From Lachnospiraceae bacterium (lineage in GTDB: Bacteria; Bacillota; Clostridia; Lachnospirales; Lachnospiraceae), in assembly GCA_016291655.1 (NCBI GenBank), contig JAEEYF010000090.1, positions 1 through 64,000 on the forward strand: a stretch of DNA of 64,000 nucleotides. Direction: 5' to 3'. The translations under genes and the position numbers were made by a program. The notes under the pieces were generated by a model. It was not told the DNA's origin. It searched no databases and saw only the letters and a program-made list of their open reading frames with translations. Positions 54,874-64,000 of the stretch are shown here, in pieces (positions within the stretch are counted from its first letter, which is position 1; every line of letters begins with the position of its first letter).

Positions 54874-55678
54874 TCTGTTTCTTTGCTCCATTCAATTTTT
54901 TATAATATTTCACAAGGCCGTCGACAATTCCTTCCGCTATTAGTTCCCGGTAGGAATCGGTCTTCAAAAGGGCATATTGTTCTTCGGATGTCATAAATCC
55001 GCATTCCGCAAGGACCGCCACCTTGGAAGTCAATAGCACATAGTAATCGTTCTCTTTGACCCCTCTGTTACGCATTCCGGTCTTTTCGCTGATCTCATTG
55101 ACTATGAACTCGGCCAGCGTCTGACTCTGTTCATTTTTTTGAGGATTATAGTAGACCTCTCCTCCCTCGGAGGTAAGAGCATCCTTAGGTGCTTCGTTCA
55201 GGTGTATGCTCACAAATGCAGTGGCTTCCGACCTGTCATACATTTCCTTGCGCTCTTCAAGATCTACCCAGACATCGGTTTCTCGTGTCATGAGAACCGT
55301 GAACCCTAAGCGTTCCAGCTTTTCCTTAACTTTTAAACCTATATTGAGGTTTATCTCTTTTTCATATACATCCGCCTTATTGTTGGCAGTACTTCCCACA
55401 TCATTTCCGCCGTGCCCCGGATCGATCATAACGACAGGTCCCGGAGTCGGTGTAACGAACACCGTCGGCAACGGTGTCGCAGTGATCCTCGGAAACATCG
55501 TCGGCGTGGGAGTAGGCGACACTGTCGCTATCTCATATGCCTTGATGCCCGAATTTATCAATCCCATGATCATTATACCAAGCAGGACGATAAAAATCAA
55601 AATCACAGTTTCCAATATTCTTCTTCGTCTCATCACCTCACGGTTGTGACGTGACAATCTTCTCTCCGGATCTCTCAT
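54866..55678 (-). CDS. N-acetylmuramoyl-L-alanine amidase (Amidase_3), membrane anchored
   Basis: 270 residues. Cleaves between MurNAc and the stem peptide outside the membrane. One N-terminal helix (about 25-42) is followed by a Thr/Pro-rich linker (about 55-86), then the zinc amidase: MIDPGHGGNDVGS (Zn His), IHLNEAP (second His) and AVLAECGFM (catalytic Glu) near 230. GGGAG precedes the ATG. Its last 8 codons overlap the next gene (MFS-carboxypeptidase), which is also cell-wall directed, suggesting shared function in cell-wall remodelling. Confidence 0.92.
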   Translation of the reverse strand: MRDPERRLSRHNREVMRRRRILETVILIFIVLLGIMIMGLINSGIKAYEIATVSPTPTPTMFPRITATPLPTVFVTPTPGPVVMIDPGHGGNDVGSTANNKADVYEKEINLNIGLKVKEKLERLGFTVLMTRETDVWVDLEERKEMYDRSEATAFVSIHLNEAPKDALTSEGGEVYYNPQKNEQSQTLAEFIVNEISEKTGMRNRGVKENDYYVLLTSKVAVLAECGFMTSEEQYALLKTDSYRELIAEGIVDGLVKYYKKLNGAKKQNE

Positions 55679-55702
55679 AAACTCCCGTTGCTACCTGTTG
55701 TA

Positions 55703-56539
55703 TCAGTTTTCTTCCTCATCCGGAGAAAAACCTTCGAAAATGAACAGCTTGTATTTGTTTTTAACTTTCTTCAGCACCTCGGGCGTTTTAACGGTCCACG
55801 CCACGGGAAGTGCTCCGAAAAGCTTCGTCAGCATAAACGAAAAATTGTTCGGATAGTCGCAGCAATATGCAATGAAATCCGGTCTGCACATCAGATCGCT
55901 CAAAAGGAAATGCACCATGAACTTTCCGAAGGATTCTGTTTTTCCGTCATCCTTGGCAAAATTGGAGGAAAGCTGTCCGCGAAGAAGTTCGGGTCTGTGT
56001 TTTCCGAACCATCTGACAGCTGCCGGGTGGAAGGACTCCACACAATATATGCCTTTATATTTCAAAAGAAGTTCGTTTGCAAGTTCGCATACCCTTGTAT
56101 TTGAATCCACCATCTTTATCTCGACGATAAGCGGGACTTTTCCGTCTACAGCTTTCAGAACGTCTTCAAAAAGGGGAATGTGTTCCTTTGAGGAACACAG
56201 CGTCAGTTCGCACAGCTCGGCGTAGGTTTTGGAATTAACCGGAGCATCCGTTTTGCAGACTCTGTTCAGATCGCCGTCATGAAAGACCACAACCTTCTCA
56301 TCCTTTGTCAGCTGCACATCCAGTTCGATACCGTAGCCTTTTTCCACAGCCTTCAGAAAAGCGGGAATGCTGTTCTCCGGCGCATCACTTTCATTGTTAT
56401 GAAAGCCTCTGTGAGCATAATAATACCCCGCAAAGGGCATTCTGTCGGCCCTGTTGAACAGCCTTGGCATAATGAATATGCAGTACAGCAAAAACAGGGC
56501 TGACAAAATTATCAACACTATATAAATAGTTGTCGGCAT
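55703..56539 (-). CDS. Membrane-anchored glycerophosphodiester phosphodiesterase
   Basis: 278 residues. One N-terminal membrane helix (about 5-25) precedes a GDPD barrel. Seen: AHRGFHNNESDAPENSIPAF with His-Arg and Glu, GIELDVQLTKDEKVVVFHDGDLNRV with Glu, Asp and His, all part of the active site. It hydrolyses glycerophosphodiesters to glycerol-3-phosphate. The frame is open to 56608, but ATG 56539 has GGAGGG before it. It lies 37 bases after valS. Confidence 0.9.
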   Translation of the reverse strand: MPTTIYIVLIILSALFLLYCIFIMPRLFNRADRMPFAGYYYAHRGFHNNESDAPENSIPAFLKAVEKGYGIELDVQLTKDEKVVVFHDGDLNRVCKTDAPVNSKTYAELCELTLCSSKEHIPLFEDVLKAVDGKVPLIVEIKMVDSNTRVCELANELLLKYKGIYCVESFHPAAVRWFGKHRPELLRGQLSSNFAKDDGKTESFGKFMVHFLLSDLMCRPDFIAYCCDYPNNFSFMLTKLFGALPVAWTVKTPEVLKKVKNKYKLFIFEGFSPDEEEN

Positions 56540-56576
56540 TTTTTCCCTCCGATAAAAGGTTAAAACGCAATTTTTT

Positions 56577-59282
56577 TTATTTTGAGAGGGCCGAGATCCT
56601 TTCCTCAACCTTTGCCATCATGCTCTTATAATTCTCAAGCTTGCCCTTCTCTTCGTTTATCTTGCTCTCGGGAGCCTTTGATATGAAGTTGCTGTTGGCA
56701 AGCATGCCCTCGCAGCGCTTGATCTCGCCCGTAAGACGATTCTTTTCCTTGGCAAGTCTCAGAAGTTCCTTGTCGATATCAACCAGTTCGGCAAACGGAA
56801 TGTAAACCACTGCCTTGGGAAGAACCGCCGAAACAGCATCTTCCGCAATGCCCGTCTTGTCTGCCTGTACAAATACTTCGGAGGCGTAACCGAGAACCGC
56901 AAAGAAGTTTCTGTTTTCCTCGAAGATCTCTCTTACCGCTTTATCGGCAGAAACCACAAAGACCTCAGCCTTACGGCCGGGAGCAACGTTCATGGACGTT
57001 CTTACGTCTCTGATGCCCTTAACCGCTTCCTTGATCATCTCGATGGCTGATACCTTCTTTTCAAAGGCAAACTTCTCATCATAAACCGGCCACTCGGAGA
57101 TCATGATCGACTCGTTGCTGTCCAGGATACCTTCCGCTTCCTTCAAGGTGCAGAAGATCTCTTCCGTAACGAAAGGCATATAAGGATGCAGCAGCTTCAG
57201 CGCATCCGTCAAAACATGTCTGAGAGTCCACATTGCGGTAACCTTGGATGCAGCGTCGTCTCCGTAAAGACGGGGCTTAACCATCTCAATGTACCAGTCA
57301 CAGAAATCATCCCAGATGAAATCATTTATCTTTTGAGCCGCAACACCAAGTTCAAAGGAATCAAGGTTCTGTGTAACCTCTCTGATGCAGGTGTTGAGCT
57401 TTGAAAGGATCCAGCAATCGGCATCCTCGAGTTTCGAAAGGTCTATGTCCGTCCCCTTGTGATCAAGACCCGCTTCTTCCATCTGCTTCATGTTCATCAT
57501 GATGAAACGGGAAGCGTTCCAAACCTTGTTCGCAAAGTTTCTGCTGGCCTCAACTCTCTCCCAGTAGAAACGCATATCATTTCCGGGTGCATTTCCGGTA
57601 ATAAGCGTAAATCTGAGAGCATCAGCTCCGTACTTATCGATGACATCCAGCGGATCGATACCGTTTCCGAGGGACTTACTCATCTTTCTTCCCTGTGAGT
57701 CTCTTACAAGACCGTGGAAAAGAACGGTATTGAAAGGCTTCTCACCCATGTTCTCATAGCCTGAGAAGATCATTCTGATAACCCAGAAGAAGATTATGTC
57801 ATAACCGGTAACAAGAACATCCGTAGGATAGAAGTATTTAAGATCCTCCGTCTTTTCAGGCCATCCGAGTGTCGAGAAAGGCCAGAGAGCAGACGAAAAC
57901 CACGTATCAAGTGTATCAGGATCCTGTGTCAAATGTGTGCCACCGCATTTAGGGCATTTTGTCGGTGCGTTTTCGGTCTTCTCAACGATGATCTCACCGC
58001 AGTCCTCGCAATAATAAGCGGGTATCCTGTGTCCCCACCAAAGCTGACGTGAAATACACCAGTCCTTGATATTGTCGGTCCAATTGTAATAGGTTTTTTC
58101 AAGTCTTTCGGGGATCAGCTTTATGTCGCCGTTTTTGACAGCATCAACGGCAGGCTTTATGAGCGAATCCATCTTAACGAACCATTGCTTTTTAATAAGC
58201 GGTTCTACTGTTGTCTTACAACGATCGTGAGTACCTACATTATGGGAATAATCCTCAATGCGAACAAGAAGTCCCATTTCCTTCAATTCTTCAACGATCC
58301 TGTTTCTTGCTTCATATCTGTCCATTCCCTTGAACTTTCCGCCGTTTTCGTTGATCGTGGCGTCATCGTTCAGAATGTTGATCTCGGGAAGGTTGTGACG
58401 TTTTCCGACCTCAAAGTCGTTGGGGTCATGAGCAGGTGTGATCTTAACCACGCCCGTTCCGAAATCCATCTCTACATAGGGATCCGCAATGATGGGGATC
58501 TTTCTGTCGACGAAGGGCAACCATACAAACTTGCCTACAATGTCCTTATAGCGGTCATCCTCGGGGTTAACCGCAACAGCCGTATCACCGAGCATTGTCT
58601 CGGGTCTTGTTGTGGCAAATTCAAGGAAACGTGTCTTGCTGACAGTTCCGTCGTCCTCGATGAGAGGATACTTTATATGCCAGAAATGTCCCGCCTGATC
58701 CTCATATTCAACTTCCGCATCGGAAATGGAAGTCTTACATACGGGACACCAGTTTACGATCCTTGAGCCCTTGTAAATAAGGCCCTTTTTATAGAGATTT
58801 ACAAACACTTCCTCGACTGCCTTGTTGCAGCCCTCATCCATGGTAAAACGCTCTCTGTCCCAGTCGCAGGAGGAACCGAGCTTCTTCAGCTGCTCAACGA
58901 TCCTTCCGCCGTACTGTGCTCTCCACTCCCAGGCTCTCTTTAAGAAGCCGTCTCTTCCGAGGTCATGCTTGTCTATGCCTTCCTTTTTGAGGGTCTCGAT
59001 GATCTTAACCTCCGTAGCAATGGAAGCGTGATCCGTTCCGGGCTGCCAAAGAGCATTGAATCCCTGCATTCTCTTATATCTGATCAGGATATCCTGCATC
59101 GTATTGTCAAGTGCATGTCCCATGTGGAGCTGTCCCGTGATGTTCGGCGGGGGAATAACGATCGTGAAGGGTTTCTTCTTCGGATCGGGCTCTGCATGGA
59201 AGTACATGTTGTCCATCCATTTTTTGTAAAGCCGGCCCTCTATCTGTTTGGGGTCGTAATTTTTTTCAAGTTCCTTGTTCAT
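56577..59282 (-). CDS. valS: Valyl-tRNA synthetase
   Basis: 901 residues. Class I synthetase for tRNA-Val. PPPNITGQLHMGHAL near 44 with the HMGH (HIGH-type) motif, RQLWWGHRIPAYY near 410, KMSKSLGNGIDPLDV near 530 (KMSKS motif), and a C-terminal coiled coil (LLRLAKEKNRLTGEIKRCEG) near 835. No T-box or attenuator is visible in the 62 bases upstream. AAAGGA precedes the ATG. Confidence 0.95.
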   Translation of the reverse strand: MNKELEKNYDPKQIEGRLYKKWMDNMYFHAEPDPKKKPFTIVIPPPNITGQLHMGHALDNTMQDILIRYKRMQGFNALWQPGTDHASIATEVKIIETLKKEGIDKHDLGRDGFLKRAWEWRAQYGGRIVEQLKKLGSSCDWDRERFTMDEGCNKAVEEVFVNLYKKGLIYKGSRIVNWCPVCKTSISDAEVEYEDQAGHFWHIKYPLIEDDGTVSKTRFLEFATTRPETMLGDTAVAVNPEDDRYKDIVGKFVWLPFVDRKIPIIADPYVEMDFGTGVVKITPAHDPNDFEVGKRHNLPEINILNDDATINENGGKFKGMDRYEARNRIVEELKEMGLLVRIEDYSHNVGTHDRCKTTVEPLIKKQWFVKMDSLIKPAVDAVKNGDIKLIPERLEKTYYNWTDNIKDWCISRQLWWGHRIPAYYCEDCGEIIVEKTENAPTKCPKCGGTHLTQDPDTLDTWFSSALWPFSTLGWPEKTEDLKYFYPTDVLVTGYDIIFFWVIRMIFSGYENMGEKPFNTVLFHGLVRDSQGRKMSKSLGNGIDPLDVIDKYGADALRFTLITGNAPGNDMRFYWERVEASRNFANKVWNASRFIMMNMKQMEEAGLDHKGTDIDLSKLEDADCWILSKLNTCIREVTQNLDSFELGVAAQKINDFIWDDFCDWYIEMVKPRLYGDDAASKVTAMWTLRHVLTDALKLLHPYMPFVTEEIFCTLKEAEGILDSNESIMISEWPVYDEKFAFEKKVSAIEMIKEAVKGIRDVRTSMNVAPGRKAEVFVVSADKAVREIFEENRNFFAVLGYASEVFVQADKTGIAEDAVSAVLPKAVVYIPFAELVDIDKELLRLAKEKNRLTGEIKRCEGMLANSNFISKAPESKINEEKGKLENYKSMMAKVEERISALSK

Positions 59283-59344
59283 TTCTATAATATCCTTTCA
59301 AGTGTTTCTATTCAATCTCTCAAACTTATGATTTTAGCAAAGTA

Positions 59345-60514
59345 TCACTGATTAGTCAATCCGTACCTTTCCATGACCATCTTTACTTCGATCTCGTATT
59401 CCCTGTGTTTCACGGCAAAGCTTTGAAGCGCAAGTACCGCACTCTTCTTCTGCTGCATATTGAAATCGATGGCTTTTCTGAGTTTCTGACGACGCACATT
59501 CAATCTGTGGCGCACCTCAACCATTTCACCCGCATCCACAAGTGCTTCGCACTGGTAGATCCAGATACCCACGTCATTTACGCCGCAGGTCTTGAGACGG
59601 CTTCTCAGGTCATTGTCATAAAAATCTATCAGCTGTTCGGCTTTTTTGAACCGCTTTTCCTCTTCCACGATACGATTGTATTCATTCAGATTGAACTTAA
59701 GCTCGTTTGAGTCGTTAACATGATACTTCTCGTAGTTATAATCCAGCACGTTCGTCACGTTAACATACTTGATCTTCGTTTTGTTCAGCAGCGAGATCGC
59801 ACGTTCCATTTTGGCTTCGCTGTTCTTCATGGCAAGGATCATCTTCCTGTGCACCAGGAAGAAATAGACCGCACACAGACCGCCAAACGCCACGATCACT
59901 GCAAACACGGCGGTAACGTCCGCTTCTCTGACCGCTCTTGCCACGATCAAAAGGATCAATGCTATGCCTATAAAGACCGTCGCAAAAGTCAGCAGCTTTC
60001 GGTTAAAATCGGTCTTTGAAATACATTCTACTATATCATCGTCAAGACTGTCTCTCTCCCGTTCGAGGGCCTTGAGATCTTTTTCCACAAGAGCTTTGTA
60101 AGCCTCGTTTTCCTTAAGCTTCTCTATCTCTTTTTCCACGCCTTCCTCGTCCTGCTCGATGGCATATCGCTGCGCGATCGTGATCTTCGGAGGAGTGTGC
60201 TGCATGGCAAGTCTCTCTTTATTGAGATTGATTATCTTGTTTGCTGCCTCATTGATCTTCGCCCGCTCTTCCTCGCGTACGGAATCTATTTTCTGTATGT
60301 CCGAAAGGTAACCCGTGACCACCTCATATTCCTTGCGTGACTCAAGGATCTGCTTGTCCGCAGCTGCGATGATCTCACAGTTGCCTTCCAAAAACGTCAT
60401 TCTGGTCTCTCTGTCCGAGAAGGCGCTTTCGTTGGCCCGGTTTTTCACTCGGTCGGCAGTGATCTCCGGCTCCTTTTTAATTTTTCTTTTTCTGAAAAAA
60501 TCGAAAAGACCCAT
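59345..60514 (-). CDS. Coiled-coil membrane protein, unknown
   Basis: 389 residues. Two membrane helices (about 173-193 and 200-220) lie between two long charged coiled-coil regions (about 45-165 and 230-380). No enzyme motif was recognised. The Shine-Dalgarno is weak and the gene starts 16 bases after the TPR-like gene, so translation is probably coupled. Unknown family; last gene of the four-gene cluster 59345-64000. Confidence 0.65.
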   Translation of the reverse strand: MGLFDFFRKRKIKKEPEITADRVKNRANESAFSDRETRMTFLEGNCEIIAAADKQILESRKEYEVVTGYLSDIQKIDSVREEERAKINEAANKIINLNKERLAMQHTPPKITIAQRYAIEQDEEGVEKEIEKLKENEAYKALVEKDLKALERERDSLDDDIVECISKTDFNRKLLTFATVFIGIALILLIVARAVREADVTAVFAVIVAFGGLCAVYFFLVHRKMILAMKNSEAKMERAISLLNKTKIKYVNVTNVLDYNYEKYHVNDSNELKFNLNEYNRIVEEEKRFKKAEQLIDFYDNDLRSRLKTCGVNDVGIWIYQCEALVDAGEMVEVRHRLNVRRQKLRKAIDFNMQQKKSAVLALQSFAVKHREYEIEVKMVMERYGLTNQ

Positions 60515-60529
60515 ATTATCTCATTTCCG

Positions 60530-61366
60530 TCATTCGTTGTATTTTATGTATTGCTCTTTCATTTCCGCGGTAAGTTTACCGACCACGTTGTAAAAATCGG
60601 TCACCCTCCCGGATCTGAGAAGCTCTTCCGCTTCTCTCAGTTCGTACAGTTCCGCTTCATCCGAGGCTTCCAGTTCGGTGCTCAGGACCGCGGATCTGAG
60701 CCATGCGGCAGTCTCTTCCGAGACATCATAGACCTCCATGGCCATTCTCAGTTCTTCTTTCTTTTCCCCGAATTTAAGTGCAAGCAGGTAGGACCTCATG
60801 GACTCTTCACGCCCGTTCTTTTCATATGCCTGTCTGAAACACTCGGCGGCGGATTCAAATCCTTCGGTATGCAGCAGGGCTATGCCCATATTGTGATAGA
60901 TGTCTCCGAGATTTTCCGATGTTATCCTGAACTCCGGAGCTTCCTTTACCAGGTTTCTGTAATTTATGATGGCATTTTTGTAGTTTTCAAGGCTCAGATA
61001 GCTGTCCGCTTTCTTTTTTATCCTGATCCATTTTTCGGTTCTGTCAGCCCTCGAAAGTGCTTCGATAAAGTTCTCGATCTCTTCCCTTACCAGATAATCG
61101 CAGGAGCAAAAGCAGACCGTCACGAGATCCTTGAGCGGAGCATCTCTTTCTATGCAATCCGCAAGCAGATTGGCTCTTTCCTTAAGTCCGAGAGCCTCAT
61201 CCATGAACACCGCAAGATCCCGATCGTACAAAAAGTCCTCGCAAAGCTCCGGGTTGCCGATTATGCAATAACACAATTCCTCGACGGAATGTATGCTGAG
61301 CTTTGAATTTCTAAGCAGATATGGTTTTTTTGAATAGTTACCTACGGTAACGATCATCTTGCCCAT
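60530..61366 (-). CDS. TPR-like helical protein, unknown
   Basis: 278 residues. Helix-rich, with a TPR-like stretch around residues 140-200 (KADSYLSLENYKNAIINYRNLVKEAP, then GIALLHTEGFESAAECFRQAYE). It starts with MIVTVGNYSKKPYLLRNSKLSIHSVEELCYCI, which I do not recognise. AAGGA eight bases before ATG 61366. Likely a scaffold between its neighbours; function unknown. Confidence 0.65.
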   Translation of the reverse strand: MGKMIVTVGNYSKKPYLLRNSKLSIHSVEELCYCIIGNPELCEDFLYDRDLAVFMDEALGLKERANLLADCIERDAPLKDLVTVCFCSCDYLVREEIENFIEALSRADRTEKWIRIKKKADSYLSLENYKNAIINYRNLVKEAPEFRITSENLGDIYHNMGIALLHTEGFESAAECFRQAYEKNGREESMRSYLLALKFGEKKEELRMAMEVYDVSEETAAWLRSAVLSTELEASDEAELYELREAEELLRSGRVTDFYNVVGKLTAEMKEQYIKYNE

Positions 61367-61379
61367 AAAGCAGTTCCTT

Positions 61380-62621
61380 TTACAACATTATCGTCTGTTC
61401 CGACACTCTGAATGTCGCAGGCTTGATCTCTCCGAATCCAAGGTCGCGCACCTTGATAACAAGGGTTTTTATGTCCACGAAACGAACGGAGATCTCCAGG
61501 CGGTTGGTCTTGTTCTCGCCCGAGATCAGACCGTAAAGTGAAAAATTGACAGCCTCAGTGTGCCCGTTTCTGTAATCTCTGATCCTAAAAACTATATTGT
61601 TGATGTTATCGGGTATCATGAATATCTTTTTTTCCGCCCCCACGAGCGGGCAGCCCGCCTCGATCAGCGGCACGAATTCCACCGTAGCATCTCTGTAACC
61701 TTCCACCGAAACGCTGTGAAAAACCTCCCCGTCACTCAGTATGTTGTCCCGAGGCTTTTCATTCACTGCCCTGTAACATGCTCCCGAAGAATAGAGGTTC
61801 TGTCCCGAAAAGATCTTAAGTCCCGGAGACGCATATTTCCTCAGAACATTCTTGATGCAGTCATCCTCGGCAGCCTTTCCCGTAACATACATGCAGTTCA
61901 GATTCCTGTTCTGCATCAGCACAAAACTGATGATGTTCTCAAACGCTTCCGCCCTCATCCGCCTGTCTTCTATGCCCGCAAGGCCGACCTTCAGCGTTCT
62001 GGAGCCCTCGAGTCTTTCTATGTAGGCAGGATAATTCCTGGTCCTGTCCGCCGGGTTGAAGTAATATGCCTCTATCCCGTCGGCGGAAATGTCCACTCCC
62101 ACCACGTGCTGTCTGCGACGCAGTTCGTCGGTGTTGATTATATACATCAAAAACGCATTTGCGTGATTTATAATGAAAAACCTGTCATTATCATATCCGA
62201 GCATCCTGAGAGCATTCGAAAGCCTTCTTTCGTCGTCGGCGTTCATTTCTTCTCCGGTAATGCATATCCTGGAAAATGCGGCTCCGGCGAAGCACTTTCT
62301 GATCCCGTTCAGAACATCTTCCAAAAAGCCCGCCAAAAGTTCCGTAGTATCATATTCTCTGCCGTTCAGTACGGTCTTATCCGCAGCTTTTTTCCCGTAC
62401 AGTGCAGACGTTCCTTCGATATCGTCCGCAAGGCTTTTTCTCACTCCTTCGAGACCTGCGACACAGCTCCCGTCGGAAAGAGGTACGACAAAAAGAGGTA
62501 TACGCTCGCCATCCGATCTCGCCGGCACCGTAAAGCTTTTGGTGAAGCGTTCTTCTTCATCCCAAAGGCCTACATATACCTCTTTTTCGTAAAAATCCAT
62601 TCCAAGCACCAATGAAGCCAT
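61380..62621 (-). CDS. ASKHA/Hsp70-fold-like protein, unknown (DUF5716-like)
   Basis: 413 residues. Start LVLGMDFYEKEVYVGLWDEEERF resembles a phosphate-1 loop of the actin/sugar-kinase/Hsp70 fold. Around residue 170 there is HVVGVDISADGIEAYYF, resembling phosphate-2, and NHANAFLMYIINT precedes it. It may be an inactive or specialised chaperone. I recall Lachnospiraceae families of this kind called DUF5716; unverified. AGGGGT precedes the ATG. Confidence 0.6.
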   Translation of the reverse strand: MASLVLGMDFYEKEVYVGLWDEEERFTKSFTVPARSDGERIPLFVVPLSDGSCVAGLEGVRKSLADDIEGTSALYGKKAADKTVLNGREYDTTELLAGFLEDVLNGIRKCFAGAAFSRICITGEEMNADDERRLSNALRMLGYDNDRFFIINHANAFLMYIINTDELRRRQHVVGVDISADGIEAYYFNPADRTRNYPAYIERLEGSRTLKVGLAGIEDRRMRAEAFENIISFVLMQNRNLNCMYVTGKAAEDDCIKNVLRKYASPGLKIFSGQNLYSSGACYRAVNEKPRDNILSDGEVFHSVSVEGYRDATVEFVPLIEAGCPLVGAEKKIFMIPDNINNIVFRIRDYRNGHTEAVNFSLYGLISGENKTNRLEISVRFVDIKTLVIKVRDLGFGEIKPATFRVSEQTIML

Positions 62622-62644
62622 TTTTTACCCCTGATCTTTTTTGA

Positions 62645-64000
62645 TCATATCGCCTTAAAGTGCCGTTTTACGGCATATTCGGTCAGATAATACTGTTCAA
62701 GATATTGCAGGACCGTCTTGTCATCCTTAAGCTCTGCGGCAATAAGGATATTGTTGATCTTGTCATATTTCGTAGCCGTCCGTCCGTCGGTAGGATCTTC
62801 GAGACAGGCTATTGAATTGCTTTCCGTGATCTCTTCCTTTTCTCCGTCGGACTCCGTAATGAAATACTGCAGGACCTCTCCGTAGAAAAGGATAAATTCC
62901 TTGGTAAATATGCCATATCCCACATCGGGCATTATCGAAGTCCTGAACTCTTTTCCCCTGTCGTAGGAATAGTGTATATAAACCGTTTTCCTGGGATTTG
63001 TCCTGTATTCCACATAGGTTTTTTCCAAAAGGCTTTCCGGAAGCGAAAGCTGTTTTCCGAAATCCTTAAAGAATGCATAGAATACCTTCTTCTGCAGAAA
63101 CCTGCGGACGTGGGTGTCGGCGAATTCCTTTTCCTCTGCGGTAAGTCTCTCCTTTTCGCTGTAAAACTTAAGCAGCGCCAGGACTCCGATCCTGCTGTTC
63201 TCAAGTGAAGGGTCAGCCTTCAGCACCTCAAAGAATTCGGGTTCCGTAACCCTTTCGCCCACAAAATACTTGTACGCGGTGTATGATATGAAAGCTCTGA
63301 CAAGCTTTCGGTTGTTGTTTTTTGAATAATAGCTTTTGAAAACCTCAAATGTATTCTCGATATAGGTTTCGGCAAACAATATCTGGGCCAGGAGGTTCTC
63401 TTCAAGTTTGACCGTATCAAGCCCCGTCTGCTTCGCAGCATGCCATATCTCATACATTTCGAGGGTAGTACCGTTATAGTTGTCCACCAAATACTTTAAC
63501 AGGCGGTCTTCCACGTTTCCGTTTTGAAAAGCATAATGACTCATGGCAACGATCGTTTCCCTGTCTTCCTGCTTCTCATTCTCTTCGACGGCATGGATGC
63601 AAAGTTTGGCAAGACGTTTCAAAGCCAGCTTTTCGCATCCGAACTCCTTAACATATTCTATGACCTTGTCATACATGTTCCTGACAACCATGAGTTCTAC
63701 GACTCTGTTTCTCCGTTCGGGATCGAGTTTTCTGACCTCTATGTCGTTGAGATAAGCCTCCAGAAGTTCACCCTCGTAATTTATATAGTAGTATTCCGCC
63801 AGGTTGTAACTGCAACTGTTGACTATCGCGGGTTTAAGGGTTTTTATGCCCGATATCTGCTTTTGAAGCGCTATGTATGCCCCTTCGCTCTCATTGTAGC
63901 GTATGTTCTTCTCCCACATAAAGAGCAGGAGTCTGGGATTGGTCGAGCCCTTTTCGTAGCATTCGGACTGCAGATCGTGCATATGCAGATAAGGCCTGCA
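62645..64000 (-). CDS. Large helical protein, C-terminal part (DUF5717-like), runs off window
   Basis: 451 codons visible; the frame continues past the right edge, so the true start is outside. Mostly helical repeats, then a small beta-rich segment near the end with VYIHYSYDRGKEFRTSIMPDVGYGIFTKEFILFYGEVLQYF (about 340-380 in the visible part). I recall a Lachnospiraceae family DUF5717 with such a C-terminus; unverified. It ends 23 bases before the ASKHA-like gene, so it is probably the head of this operon. Confidence 0.6.
   Translation of the reverse strand, partial: CRPYLHMHDLQSECYEKGSTNPRLLLFMWEKNIRYNESEGAYIALQKQISGIKTLKPAIVNSCSYNLAEYYYINYEGELLEAYLNDIEVRKLDPERRNRVVELMVVRNMYDKVIEYVKEFGCEKLALKRLAKLCIHAVEENEKQEDRETIVAMSHYAFQNGNVEDRLLKYLVDNYNGTTLEMYEIWHAAKQTGLDTVKLEENLLAQILFAETYIENTFEVFKSYYSKNNNRKLVRAFISYTAYKYFVGERVTEPEFFEVLKADPSLENSRIGVLALLKFYSEKERLTAEEKEFADTHVRRFLQKKVFYAFFKDFGKQLSLPESLLEKTYVEYRTNPRKTVYIHYSYDRGKEFRTSIMPDVGYGIFTKEFILFYGEVLQYFITESDGEKEEITESNSIACLEDPTDGRTATKYDKINNILIAAELKDDKTVLQYLEQYYLTEYAVKRHFKAI

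Noticed and set aside
61560-62615. 351-codon plus-strand open frame
   Set aside because: Fully antisense to the ASKHA-like gene, no ribosome site, low-complexity translation; a shadow frame.
1-64000. tRNA, rRNA, insertion sequences, prophage genes
   Set aside because: I scanned the intergenic regions and protein list and saw no tRNA cloverleaf, rRNA segment, transposase, integrase or phage structural gene.

Overview
The window looks like a chromosomal segment of an anaerobic, flagellated, low-to-mid GC Firmicute of the class Clostridia, most likely family Lachnospiraceae (Butyrivibrio/Roseburia-like). The reasons are a T-box in front of glyS, a ferredoxin-dependent 2-oxoacid oxidoreductase, pyruvate phosphate dikinase, a CsrA/FliW pair, a pyrK/type 1B pyrD pair and strong AAGGAGG-type ribosome binding sites. 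Almost everything is on the minus strand. No rRNA, tRNA, insertion sequence, prophage or CRISPR array was seen. The genus is inferred, not proven.

Layout. 1-10.1 kb: start of ppdK, a non-coding stretch with three perfect hairpins and short direct repeats, glyS with a glycine T-box, murD, recJ, two envelope proteins (DUF4349-type lipoprotein, DUF4015-type glycoside hydrolase-like), a SEC-C protein, a small membrane protein and rarA. 10.1-12.6 kb: pyrD (minus) divergent from ppiB-pyrK (plus). 12.7-22.6 kb: arginine biosynthesis (argC, a GNAT gene, argJ, argB, argD on minus; argG on plus from its own promoter), with a large DUF2298-type membrane protein and maf in between.

22.6-32.1 kb is the most interesting region. 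Going downstream, it holds an isoleucine-type T-box leader (read specifier ATC), a XRE-cupin/acyl-CoA ligase fusion, a P-loop NTPase, a four-subunit VOR-type 2-oxoacid:ferredoxin oxidoreductase, an IlvE-type aminotransferase, and then the same XRE-cupin and ligase modules again as two separate genes. Read together, this is a plausible amino-acid-controlled route for making branched-chain amino acids from exogenous branched short-chain acids: activation to acyl-CoA, reductive carboxylation, then transamination. That interpretation is inference.

32.1-45.7 kb: an MFS transporter, then a late flagellar cluster (flgM, flgN, two tandem flgK genes, flgL, fliW, csrA, flaG, fliD, fliS, a FliT-like gene and a secreted protein). 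Four good sigma-28-type promoters and several hairpin terminators divide it into transcripts. 45.8-59.3 kb: a cytidylyltransferase, a hybrid histidine kinase, a type II topoisomerase pair, a remarkable MFS-SH3-D,D-carboxypeptidase fusion, a cell-wall amidase, a membrane-anchored glycerophosphodiesterase and valS. 59.3-64 kb: four consecutive uncharacterised genes (coiled-coil membrane protein, TPR-like protein, ASKHA-like ATPase-fold protein and a large protein running off the window) that look like one operon.
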